From Sphingobacterium deserti (lineage in GTDB: Bacteria > Bacteroidota > Bacteroidia > Sphingobacteriales > Sphingobacteriaceae), in assembly GCF_000757725.1 (NCBI RefSeq), contig NZ_JJMU01000062.1, positions 1 to 64,000 of the forward strand: a stretch of 64,000 nucleotides of DNA, read 5' to 3'. A program made the translations under genes and the position numbers. The notes beneath the pieces were generated by a model. The model was not told the origin of the DNA, made no database searches, and was given only the letters and a program-made list of their open reading frames with translations. Within the stretch, counting starts at the first letter, position 1. Each line of letters starts with the position of its first letter. This document shows positions 16,294 through 23,932 of the stretch, piece after piece.

Positions 16294-16495
16294 ACCTAAT
16301 CTATCAACATAAACGGAAAAAAGTAACAAAGTGTTTTAACAAAAATAGCTTATCAAATCCTCATTAAGTAGGGGTAGATCAGATATGGCTACTTAGATAG
16401 ATTAATCAATTTTATTTTATCTATTTTAAGTCTTCATCGATGTTTTTATCAATAACGCTTAAATATCAATGAAGCAAAAAGCCGTATGAGTAAAT

Positions 16496-17677
16496 TTATG
16501 CGGATCGTCTTAATACCAAGACGGTTATTTCCGGCCACATTCCAATTCGCCCTTTTAGCCCGTGGAAACCAAATCCTCTGTTAACGTAGAGATATTGCTG
16601 ACCTTTTTGATAAAGACCCGCCCATTGTTTGTAGAAATATTGAATAGGGCTCCATTTGAATCTGTTGATTTCGAAACCAAATTGCATGCCGTGGGTATGT
16701 CCAGATAATGTGAGCTGTATGGGATCTTGGTGCTGTAACACGACTTCGTCCCAATGGGAGGGATCATGTGACATTAGAATATTAAAGGAGTTTTTCGGCA
16801 AATTTGCGGTAGCTTTCGATAAGTCGCCATAACGTTGAAATCCACCTTTACCCCAATTTTCCACACCGATCAACTGTATGCTGTCCTGATCTTTTGTCAA
16901 TGTTATTGATTCGTTTAGTAATAAACGAAAGCCCATATCGCTGTGATTCTGTTTAAGTTGATCCAGGTTTTGGCGTTTGGCTGTGCTGTTTTCCCAGGCC
17001 ATATAGTCGCCATAATCGTGGTTTCCGAGGATGGCGAATTTCCCGTATGGAGCATCAAGCTGGGAGAAGGTATTTTTCCAACCCCTTATTTCTTCAGCAG
17101 CATTATTGACAAGATCGCCGGTAAAGAGAAGCAGATCACTACCCTGAGCGTTGGCAAGGTTAACGCCTCTTTGGACGCCACGCTGGCTTTTTAAACTGCC
17201 GGCGTGTATGTCGGATAATTGGGTGATGCTAAATCCGTCGAATGATTTTGGTAAATCCGGGAAATAGATCGTGGTTTTGCGCACTTTATAGTGATGTTTT
17301 CCACGTGTTAAACCAAATAAAATCAAGGCAAAAAGGATTGCTGCCAAAGCTACCACCACCTCGCTTACGTATGCATTTCGTGAAGGAAACCCGTTTAAAG
17401 CCCGCCCAATGTCTTCTAATACCAAGAAAGGAATGGATACCAATTTTGGAATGAAAAGTATCAGCATCGCTGACATGATCGTAGGGATATACTTCGTGCT
17501 GTTCTTCCGTAGTTTTGGAAAGGATAGCAGTAATGACAAACATAAGATTATGGCTGCGTCTAATCCCCAATAAATATAGTGAAACGCAGTATTCGAAATT
17601 AACGTAGAGAAAGCTTGATAGAAATAAATATCCCCGATGAGGAGAAGGATGAAAATAAGTGCAATTCGCTTTGCCAT
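16496..17677 (-). CDS. Membrane-anchored metallophosphoesterase
   Basis: The 393-residue protein has about four N-terminal membrane helices (residues 5-25, 34-54, 65-88, 105-124) followed by a calcineurin-like phosphoesterase domain. All metal motifs are visible: SDIHAG (Asp156, His158), TGDLV (Asp188), GNHDYGDY (Asn219, His220), MSHDPSHWDE and SGHTHGMQFG. This architecture matches the YkuE/YaeI-like branch often annotated as UDP-2,3-diacylglucosamine pyrophosphatase-like or cyclic-nucleotide phosphodiesterase-like; the substrate is not known. The ATG at 17677 opens directly into a hydrophobic helix. It lies 53 bp downstream of the zincin-like gene on the same strand. Confidence 0.93.
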   Translation of the reverse strand: MAKRIALIFILLLIGDIYFYQAFSTLISNTAFHYIYWGLDAAIILCLSLLLSFPKLRKNSTKYIPTIMSAMLILFIPKLVSIPFLVLEDIGRALNGFPSRNAYVSEVVVALAAILFALILFGLTRGKHHYKVRKTTIYFPDLPKSFDGFSITQLSDIHAGSLKSQRGVQRGVNLANAQGSDLLLFTGDLVNNAAEEIRGWKNTFSQLDAPYGKFAILGNHDYGDYMAWENSTAKRQNLDQLKQNHSDMGFRLLLNESITLTKDQDSIQLIGVENWGKGGFQRYGDLSKATANLPKNSFNILMSHDPSHWDEVVLQHQDPIQLTLSGHTHGMQFGFEINRFKWSPIQYFYKQWAGLYQKGQQYLYVNRGFGFHGLKGRIGMWPEITVLVLRRSA

Positions 17678-17730
17678 ATAGTAGTTTTATAGCGGTAGAC
17701 GTACGTCGGCTTAAATTACCTTAAATAAGC

Positions 17731-18363
17731 TTATTGTTCGCTCTTTATCTCATCCTCCAAAATTTCTTCTTTTCGTACAGATGTTTCAGTTTCAAGGTCA
17801 TTGATAAGTGCCACAATATCATCCGGTGAAAGGTACAGTTGCGCTATTTTGTTTTTGTAACGAGTTGAAAGACCGCTGTGTCCAAGAATAAATGCCTTGG
17901 TCTTAATAATGTATGACCCCATGCCGCGGTTAACGGCAAAAGTGTCTGCAACTCGCTCCGCTTTTCGTATAAAGCGTCTTGAGAGCCAGTACAACAATCC
18001 GAACTTGGCAATGCTAAGCGTACTTCGTCGTTCGTAGTCCATCACATGTCCCAGCTCATGTCCTATCCAACCGATCAACACATCGTCTTCAATTTGGTGT
18101 ATAGGCTCAATGCTGTGTTGCAGTTTAAAAACGGGGCTTATCAAAACATCATATTGTCTTTTGCTCTTTGGCCCTAGCAGTGAACCAACGACGGGTCTTG
18201 CCGCCATAATAGATCCTTTCAATTTTTGCGTGAAAATAAAGCGCACGCAAGTGTCTTTCAATTCTGGATAATGGGATAGTGCCGCCAATATTTGCGGTTC
18301 CATCACCTTTGGTATCTGCTTGTTGTCGGATAAGCCATGTATAGTTTTCGTATTATTTCCCAT
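17731..18363 (-). CDS. Zincin-like HExxH protein, putative metallopeptidase
   Basis: The 210-residue protein has no signal peptide or clear membrane helix. It carries HELGH (102-106) and, 30 residues later, ERVAD (136-140), which fits the third-ligand Glu and the ExxxD helix of M48-like gluzincins. Outside the active-site helices I do not recognise a family, and it is shorter than Ste24/HtpX enzymes and lacks their membrane helices. It lies 53 bp before the metallophosphoesterase gene on the same strand. Peptidase activity is a prediction from the motifs only. Confidence 0.75.
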   Translation of the reverse strand: MGNNTKTIHGLSDNKQIPKVMEPQILAALSHYPELKDTCVRFIFTQKLKGSIMAARPVVGSLLGPKSKRQYDVLISPVFKLQHSIEPIHQIEDDVLIGWIGHELGHVMDYERRSTLSIAKFGLLYWLSRRFIRKAERVADTFAVNRGMGSYIIKTKAFILGHSGLSTRYKNKIAQLYLSPDDIVALINDLETETSVRKEEILEDEIKSEQ

Positions 18364-18516
18364 TCATCTTCCCTTAAGTCCGGTCATAGAACAATGCCCA
18401 CGATTAAATAGTTGATATTATTTGTGAATCGGTGATTTCGGCCCCCTTAGATATGTTTTGATGCAACTACACCAAACCATTGTTACTAAACGGGCGTTCT
18501 CTAAAAAAATATCGAT

Positions 18517-18726
18517 ATGGAAAACAACGGAAATAATAAGCCACAAACTCCACAGGAACGTGGAATTGCGGAAAATGAAAAAGAAAATTACACATCTGTT
18601 TCGCCTGATAAGGACGAAAAACAGCCTTCGGAAGATAAAACGGATATTAAAGAAACGGATAAGAAGAAAGATGCAGAAAGCTCAGGAGGCGACCTAGCCG
18701 GAAATGCGGCAGGCAATGCAGATTAA
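18517..18726 (+). CDS. Small hydrophilic, probably disordered protein
   Basis: The 69-residue frame is made almost entirely of E, K, D, N, S, T and Q, with a Gly/Ala tail (GGDLAGNAAGNAD), and has no hydrophobic core. Such low-complexity proteins are common in Bacteroidota and have no assigned role. A 79-codon frame overlaps it at 18458-18697; its very basic composition (KKRIRRKMQK) looks like the shadow frame. Coding status is moderately supported. Confidence 0.5.
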   Translation: MENNGNNKPQTPQERGIAENEKENYTSVSPDKDEKQPSEDKTDIKETDKKKDAESSGGDLAGNAAGNAD

Positions 18727-18868
18727 GTCGTTGACGTGATGAGTTAAAATGCGAAATGAACTGATCCGCTCCAAAACGGTTATTCGGTTCATTTCGTATA
18801 CCCAACCGTGCAAACACATAATGCATGACTCGCAAACATTCGCTAAATGCTACCATTAACAGCATATC

Positions 18869-19543
18869 ATGACAAGGTTTTATTTATTGTTATTATTATC
18901 GTTTCCAAGCGTGCTTCTTTTTTGCCAGCACAAAGCTTTAGAGACAACGTATTACTATCCCAAAGATGCTAAGGATTTTGAAAGCAAAACGTCTTATCGC
19001 TATGAGGATGTTGGTGGATACATGCACGAGAAATTTGGTAATACGACGATGATAGTTGCTACTAAAAGCAGCTTCGGGATGTTTTACTTTGTTTTCAAAA
19101 AGAAAACGAAAGACAATGACGATCCTGCTAACCGTGATTTACGTGCTTTTGTGTTTGCGGAAGACCACGGGGGGCTTTTGGAAAAAGTACGTTTTCAAGA
19201 TTTCGGGAATCCGCTATATTGGCCGGAATTCGACTACCAAAATTGTTTCGTCGAGGATGCTGATAAAGATGGACTTCCCGAGTTTTATTTGAGTTACATG
19301 GGAGAAAGTGATGGACTTGATGCAAAACCATATAAACAAATAGTCTATTACTTTCCGCGAGCAGTTCAGAACGGTATATTAATCAAGGCTAAAGCAACAG
19401 CTCACTACCCAGCTGGTAATGAAGAAGATGTTTATAGGACGGTGTTTGACGTCCATTGGAAAGAAATGCCCCAAGATGTAAAGAATCGGAGCAAAAAAGT
19501 GCTCGACGATCACCATAAGTATTACAAGGATAAATTTTTTTGA
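18869..19543 (+). CDS. Secreted hypothetical protein with a Ca-binding-like loop
   Basis: The 224-residue protein has a signal peptide (1-20, ending LLFCQ). The motif DADKDGLPEFYLSY (about 131-144) is a dockerin/FG-GAP-like calcium loop preceding a strand, as seen in surface proteins. I do not recognise the rest. It sits alone, with a short hydrophilic protein gene upstream and the sulfur operon downstream. A surface or periplasmic role is inferred from the signal peptide alone. Confidence 0.75.
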   Translation: MTRFYLLLLLSFPSVLLFCQHKALETTYYYPKDAKDFESKTSYRYEDVGGYMHEKFGNTTMIVATKSSFGMFYFVFKKKTKDNDDPANRDLRAFVFAEDHGGLLEKVRFQDFGNPLYWPEFDYQNCFVEDADKDGLPEFYLSYMGESDGLDAKPYKQIVYYFPRAVQNGILIKAKATAHYPAGNEEDVYRTVFDVHWKEMPQDVKNRSKKVLDDHHKYYKDKFF

Positions 19544-19565
19544 TAAAAACTTTCAAAAATTTCCA

Positions 19566-19593
19566 TAATTATGAGAACTTTGTTTCATAATTA
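19566..19593. promoter_or_regulatory. Perfect inverted repeat, candidate operator of the sulfur operon
   Basis: TAATTATGA (19566-19574) and TCATAATTA (19585-19593) form a perfect 9-bp inverted repeat with a 10-base spacer. The candidate -33 TTTG (19579-19582) lies inside it, so a bound protein would compete with RNA polymerase. ArsR-type (BigR/SqrR) and Crp/Fnr-type regulators control similar sulfur operons elsewhere; no regulator gene is adjacent here. Confidence 0.6.
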
Positions 19594-19610
19594 GAGACTA
19601 TGGATTTTTG
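19579..19610 (+). promoter_or_regulatory. Promoter of the TauE/persulfide dioxygenase operon
   Basis: TTTG (19579-19582), a 20-base spacer and GATTTTTG (19603-19610) match the -33/-7 pattern with one mismatch in the -7 box. Transcription would start near 19617, about 40 bases before the exporter ATG. Confidence 0.5.
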
Positions 19611-19655
19611 GAAGCAATTACTTGCAGGTGAGCTTCGCTCAAACATGGCGCAAGT

Positions 19656-20489
19656 ATGATAGCCGGATTTTTGCTCGCGATTTTTATAGGATTGACATTA
19701 GGCTTAATAGGCAGCGGTGGTACGATATTGACTGTTCCTGTTTTCGTGTATGTGATGGGCGTTGACCCTGTAATGGCGACGACCTACGCGCTCTTCGCGG
19801 TGGGAGCCACGTCAGTAGTTGGTGCCGTCCGTGGGTTTATGAATAGCGAGATAGACATAAAGCAAGCTTGTCGCTTTGGGATTCCTTCCTTACTTACCGT
19901 GTTTCTTACGCGAAGTTATTTGTTGCCCCTCGTACCAGAGACAATTCATTTCGGTGCATTTGAGATTCATCAGTCCGTACTTCTGATGATTATCTTTGCT
20001 TTGATTATGCTCACTGCCGCCATTTCTATGATTGTGAGCGACAAGTCACTAGCGCAATACACCATGACGGAGAAAGAAACCAATAGCACAAAAACCACGG
20101 TATTAGGCGTGGTGGTAGGACTTGTTACCGGCGTAGTGGGTGCAGGTGGAGGATTTTTAATTGTGCCGGCTTTATTGAGTTTACTAAAACTTCCGTTGCG
20201 GAAAGCCGTCTCGACATCCTTATTGATCATTAGTGTTAATTCACTATTCGGAATGCTTGGCGATGTAGAGAAGGCGAAAGATTTCGATTGGTTCGTTCTT
20301 TGCGGATACACTTTTTTTGCAATAATGGGAATATTTGGTGGATTTTTGCTTTCAAACAAGATTGATGGATCGGTTTTAAAAAGTGTATTTGGTTATTTGA
20401 TCCTATGCTTATCCGTCTATATTCTTTTAAGCGAATTGTATTTAATCTTCTTAGTCCCCGTTGGGGACGGGGTGATGCCCCAGCTTTAA
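19656..20489 (+). CDS. TauE/SafE family sulfite or sulfur-anion exporter
   Basis: This 277-residue integral membrane protein has about eight helices in two similar halves, each opening with a Gly-rich segment (GLIGSGGTILTVPV near 16-29; VTGVVGAGGGFLIVPALL near 158-175), the hallmark of the family. TauE/SafE proteins move sulfite, sulfonates and related anions across the inner membrane. The ATG at 19656 is used because the ATG just upstream runs into a stop after three codons. It lies 31 bp before the persulfide dioxygenase gene, so it probably expels sulfite made by that enzyme. Confidence 0.92.
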   Translation: MIAGFLLAIFIGLTLGLIGSGGTILTVPVFVYVMGVDPVMATTYALFAVGATSVVGAVRGFMNSEIDIKQACRFGIPSLLTVFLTRSYLLPLVPETIHFGAFEIHQSVLLMIIFALIMLTAAISMIVSDKSLAQYTMTEKETNSTKTTVLGVVVGLVTGVVGAGGGFLIVPALLSLLKLPLRKAVSTSLLIISVNSLFGMLGDVEKAKDFDWFVLCGYTFFAIMGIFGGFLLSNKIDGSVLKSVFGYLILCLSVYILLSELYLIFLVPVGDGVMPQL

Positions 20490-20520
20490 TTAATAAAAAA
20501 TAGATAAAAAATAGAAAGGT

Positions 20521-21897
20521 ATGTTTTTTCAACAAATTTATGATAAGACTTTATCCCAAGCAAGCTATTTTGTAGGTTGTCAGGCGACAAAAGAGGCTAT
20601 TGTTATCGATGCTAAAAGAGATGTTGACACCTATTTGGAAATCGCTAAGCAACAGCATATGCAAATTACCCATGTTGTTGAAACGCATATTCATGCTGAT
20701 TTTCTATCGGGCACACGCGAGCTGGCCACGCTAACAGCTGCTTCTATCTATCTATCAGATGAGGGAGATGCAGAATGGCAATATCAGTTTCCGCACGTAG
20801 GATTATCTGACGGGAGTATTATCAAGGTCGGAAATTTATCGTTGGAAATTATGCACACGCCCGGCCATACGCCGGAAAGTATCAGTTTATTACTTCGTGA
20901 TCATTCTGCATCAGACGAGCCAGTTATGATTTTTACCGGCGACTTCGTTTTCGTAGGTGACGTCGGGCGTCCGGATTTATTGGAGGAGGTCGCTGGCGTC
21001 GTGGGCTCAAGAGAACAAGGAGCAAGAGCCCTATTTAACTCGCTACAAAAATTTATCGACTTGCCGGATTATGTTCAGGTATGGCCAGGGCACGGAGCGG
21101 GATCTGCCTGCGGCAAAGCGCTTGGTGCAGTTCCCTGTAGCACCGTCGGATACGAAAAAATCAGAAATTGGGCTTTGCAATATGCGCATGATTATCGCAA
21201 GTTTGAAGCCTATCTATTGCAGGATCAACCAGAAGTACCACGCTACTTTGCTACGATGAAAAAGTTAAATCGTATGCCACGTCCTTTGCTTACGAAGGTG
21301 CCTGTTCATCCGCTTTTGAATCGTGCGGATCTATCTGAAGAAGACCTTATTATCGACGCCCGCCACAAAACTAAATTTGCAGCCGCACATATCAAGGGAT
21401 CACTGAATATTCAGCATAACAATTCTATGGCCACTTGGATAGGATCTCTGCTTGACGCTACAAATTCCTTGGCAATTATTGCGGAAGAAGAGGAGCACGA
21501 AGCAATTACACGTAAGCTCATGCGCATTGGTTTCGATCGTATAGTAGGCTTTATATCAACTGTTAGCGATGCCGATGCTCAGGAATCGGTACAGCTTTTA
21601 ACATCAGGAGAAGTGGAGGAAATGATGACTAGCGACGATTATCTGCTAGTGGACGTTCGAAGCAGGCAAGAATATGATAGAGCCCACATTCCGGGCGCAA
21701 TACATAGCTTTGTTGGCCACTTATATAAAGAAGATTTGCAAAAATTTGCTGGTAGGCACATCATCCTATATTGCCAAGCTGGAGATCGCGCTTCTGTGGC
21801 ATACTCGTATTTGGCTAGTCGAGGCGTTCAGCCACTTTCTGTATATCCAGGAAGCTTCCAGGAGTGGCAGCAACTGGGAAAGTTGGTTACCGCCTAA
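20521..21897 (+). CDS. Persulfide dioxygenase-like metallo-hydrolase with two rhodanese domains
   Basis: The 458 residues contain a metallo-beta-lactamase fold of the ETHE1/persulfide dioxygenase type (about 1-240; HIHAD with His56, His58 and Asp60, then TPGHTPES, FTGDFVFVGDVGRPDL and WPGHGAGSACG). Two rhodanese domains follow. The first (about 275-345) lacks a catalytic Cys; the second (about 360-455) has it in LYCQAGDRAS. Family members oxidise glutathione-type persulfide to sulfite, and the rhodanese domain can pass sulfur to thiosulfate. A clear ribosome-binding site, AGAAAGG, precedes the ATG. It pairs with the exporter gene upstream in sulfide detoxification. Confidence 0.93.
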   Translation: MFFQQIYDKTLSQASYFVGCQATKEAIVIDAKRDVDTYLEIAKQQHMQITHVVETHIHADFLSGTRELATLTAASIYLSDEGDAEWQYQFPHVGLSDGSIIKVGNLSLEIMHTPGHTPESISLLLRDHSASDEPVMIFTGDFVFVGDVGRPDLLEEVAGVVGSREQGARALFNSLQKFIDLPDYVQVWPGHGAGSACGKALGAVPCSTVGYEKIRNWALQYAHDYRKFEAYLLQDQPEVPRYFATMKKLNRMPRPLLTKVPVHPLLNRADLSEEDLIIDARHKTKFAAAHIKGSLNIQHNNSMATWIGSLLDATNSLAIIAEEEEHEAITRKLMRIGFDRIVGFISTVSDADAQESVQLLTSGEVEEMMTSDDYLLVDVRSRQEYDRAHIPGAIHSFVGHLYKEDLQKFAGRHIILYCQAGDRASVAYSYLASRGVQPLSVYPGSFQEWQQLGKLVTA

Positions 21898-21936
21898 CCC
21901 GCTGCGGAACTCCAATCTTATGTATTAGAGCTGACT

Positions 21937-22839
21937 TTAGTCAATAAGGTCAAAGGGTGCGAATTCATGCTTGGGTTCAAAATGATTCCAAATGGTGTTC
22001 GCAATTTTACGCGTCAACTCTTCGGCGGTATTATCTCGGGTCCAGCGTTGATCCTTGTTGTCTTTAGTCAATACGGCAAACACAAAATCACCTGACGGGC
22101 CATGTACGAATACCACCTCGCCGCGCGCAGCGTCTACAGAGCCAGTTTTAGAGGCTGTAGCGACATAGGCAGGAAACTGTGATAACGAACGCTCGTTGTA
22201 GAACTGATTTTTTAAATACCGATACATTTTGTTGGAAAGGCGGGGTGAGAAAATTTCTCCCTGCCTGATCATAGTCATCAATTTTACAATTTCCCGCGGC
22301 GTTGTTTGTCCCCAACCGTATTGTTTCCATAACTTTTCCCTACCCGTGGTTCTAGAGTTAACCTTCGTTTCGTTAAGTCCAAGTTTCTCCATAAGCGGAT
22401 TGATAGCCTGACCGCCGCCGGCGAGTTCTTGACACCATATCGAGGCTACGTTATCGCTATAGGTTAGCATTAGCGATATCATCGTGCTAAGATCAATCTC
22501 CGCGCTATCTTTAAATAATTGCATAAGGCCAGACCCACCATATTCGCGCTCTAGCGTGTAGCGGTAGTTCGCATTTAATTTTAAAGCGCCGGAATCTATC
22601 TTATTAAAAACACCGACAAGAAGCGGAACTTTCACAATGCTGGCGGTGGGGAAAATACTGTCAGCGGAAATTTCAACGGTCCTGTTGGATTTTAAATGGT
22701 GCACATAAATGCCAATCTCTCCTTCAAAACCTGCCACTAAGTCTTTGAGGTTATGTGTTAATTTTCTATCGGTTTTTTGTGCGTAACCAGTGAAGTACAT
22801 ACAGACGCAGAGAAAGAGTGCAAGGATATAATTTACCAT
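21937..22839 (-). CDS. Class A beta-lactamase-like serine hydrolase
   Basis: This 300-residue exported protein has a signal peptide (1-20, ending YFTGYA). Motifs are SIVK (Ser67, Lys70), SDN (128-130) and KTG (231-233). The omega-loop region (TTGREKLWKQYGWGQTTP) does not show a clean ExxLN, so the deacylating Glu166 equivalent is unclear. It may be a weak beta-lactamase or a penicillin-binding esterase. I chose the ATG at 22839 because it gives a normal signal peptide; the longer frame, to 22920, would overlap the next gene by 59 bp. A -7-like GATTTTTG lies just upstream at 22853-22860. Confidence 0.85.
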   Translation of the reverse strand: MVNYILALFLCVCMYFTGYAQKTDRKLTHNLKDLVAGFEGEIGIYVHHLKSNRTVEISADSIFPTASIVKVPLLVGVFNKIDSGALKLNANYRYTLEREYGGSGLMQLFKDSAEIDLSTMISLMLTYSDNVASIWCQELAGGGQAINPLMEKLGLNETKVNSRTTGREKLWKQYGWGQTTPREIVKLMTMIRQGEIFSPRLSNKMYRYLKNQFYNERSLSQFPAYVATASKTGSVDAARGEVVFVHGPSGDFVFAVLTKDNKDQRWTRDNTAEELTRKIANTIWNHFEPKHEFAPFDLID

Positions 22840-22852
22840 GATGTAAAATAGA

Positions 22853-22860
22853 CAAAAATC
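22853..22860 (-). promoter_or_regulatory. Weak -7 element upstream of the serine hydrolase gene
   Basis: On the minus strand the sequence is GATTTTTG, a 7/8 match to TAnnTTTG. It would start transcription near 22847, a few bases before the ATG at 22839. It lies directly after the stop codon of the upstream gene. Confidence 0.35.
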
Positions 22861-22861
22861 C

Positions 22862-23512
22862 TTAGTATCCGGCCGTAAATCTCTTTTTAATGAATTTTGC
22901 GTCTTCCAGTTCATCTGCAATAGCTACTGCAAGGTCTTCAACAGACAATCGAGAATGCCCATCTTTATCGAAGACGGGACTGTCCAAATTTGTTCTATAT
23001 TTGCCGGTTCGCGTCCCGGAGCTTTTAGCATTCATTTCAATGGCTGGGCTAAAGAAGGTCCAGTCCAGGTCATATTCCCGCTTTACAATTTCAAGGTAAT
23101 CCGAAGCCGCTTTTGCACCCTGTTTTATATCTTCAGGGAAATCGTCGGCATCGATTAACTTGTTGCCATCAATCTCCAAACTACCGGCGCCACCAATAAA
23201 TAAAGCTCGCGCTATTCCGGCTTCCTTAATAGCGTGAATAATAGCGCGCCCACCGGCTAGATAATCATCATAGATTGATGGATTCGACCAACCTGAATTA
23301 AATGCAGACACAACAATATCATTCCCTTTTAAGGCTGCAGTAAGGGCTGTATCTTCAATAACATCAGCTTGAACAGCGATAACGTTGGAAGCTGATTTGA
23401 TTTTTTGTACATCTCTCGCAATTGCCGTTACCGTATAGTTGCGTGTAGTAAGTTCCCGTAAAATTGCTGATCCGACAAAGCCTGTCGCGCCAATTAATGC
23501 TACCTTTTTCAT
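22862..23512 (-). CDS. NAD(P)-binding Rossmann protein (NmrA/SDR-like)
   Basis: The 216-residue cytosolic protein opens with the dinucleotide motif GATGFVGSAI (8-17), binds a pyrophosphate loop with basic residues in IARDVQK, and has the atypical-SDR pattern FIGGAGSLE followed by FFSPAIEM. This is the short NAD(P)H-binding oxidoreductase/epimerase-like family (YwnB/HSCARG-like). It lacks a clear YxxxK pair, so catalytic activity is uncertain. It lies upstream of the serine hydrolase gene on the same strand, but the two need not work together. Confidence 0.9.
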   Translation of the reverse strand: MKKVALIGATGFVGSAILRELTTRNYTVTAIARDVQKIKSASNVIAVQADVIEDTALTAALKGNDIVVSAFNSGWSNPSIYDDYLAGGRAIIHAIKEAGIARALFIGGAGSLEIDGNKLIDADDFPEDIKQGAKAASDYLEIVKREYDLDWTFFSPAIEMNAKSSGTRTGKYRTNLDSPVFDKDGHSRLSVEDLAVAIADELEDAKFIKKRFTAGY

Positions 23513-23855
23513 ATCCTGTTTTTAATATGTTATACCATTTCTACCATAAGAATGGCTTTAGCTACATAATGTTTTCATTATTTTAATCTTCATAGGGGGC
23601 GAGGCTATCTTGGGAAAGTATTGGATGGCGTTTTTCTACATTTGTCGGCCAACTATATACCACTATAGTATTAAGGGAAAGATTGCCGCTAATAGCTGTT
23701 TTGGGGTTAATATATTTTCAAAACGAACTATTTAACATTCTTTTCAATATTTCTATAAAAAAAATACTATTAAAATTTTTTTTGAATTTTATTTGTTTTA
23801 ATTTTATGTAATCACACACACTATTAACTACACTTGATGGTTGTTAACACCATTA
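23513..23855. other. AT-rich intergenic region
   Basis: This stretch holds the upstream region of the NAD(P)-binding protein gene and a long AT-rich tract (23740-23815) of T and A runs. No gene or RNA is recognised. It ends at the terminator hairpin of the export operon. Confidence 0.5.
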
Positions 23856-23885
23856 AAGCTTCCTGACCGCCCGGTCAGGAAGCTT
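23856..23885 (-). terminator. Terminator of the TolC-HlyD export operon
   Basis: AAGCTTCCTGACC and GGTCAGGAAGCTT form a perfect 13-bp stem around a GCCC loop. It lies 47 bp past the stop of the TolC-like gene. The T tract after the stem is short, so it may stop transcription only partly, or protect the RNA end. Confidence 0.7.
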
Positions 23886-23932
23886 CCTTGCAACAAAGTC
23901 TTTCTTGAGTTGAATGTTTTGCTTGATGAAAT

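Noticed and set aside
18458..18697. 79-codon frame overlapping the small hydrophilic protein gene
   Set aside because: It has an extremely basic, repetitive composition typical of an out-of-frame reading of an acidic, lysine-rich gene.
22840..22920. N-terminal extension of the serine hydrolase
   Set aside because: It would bury the signal peptide in the middle of the protein and overlap the upstream gene.
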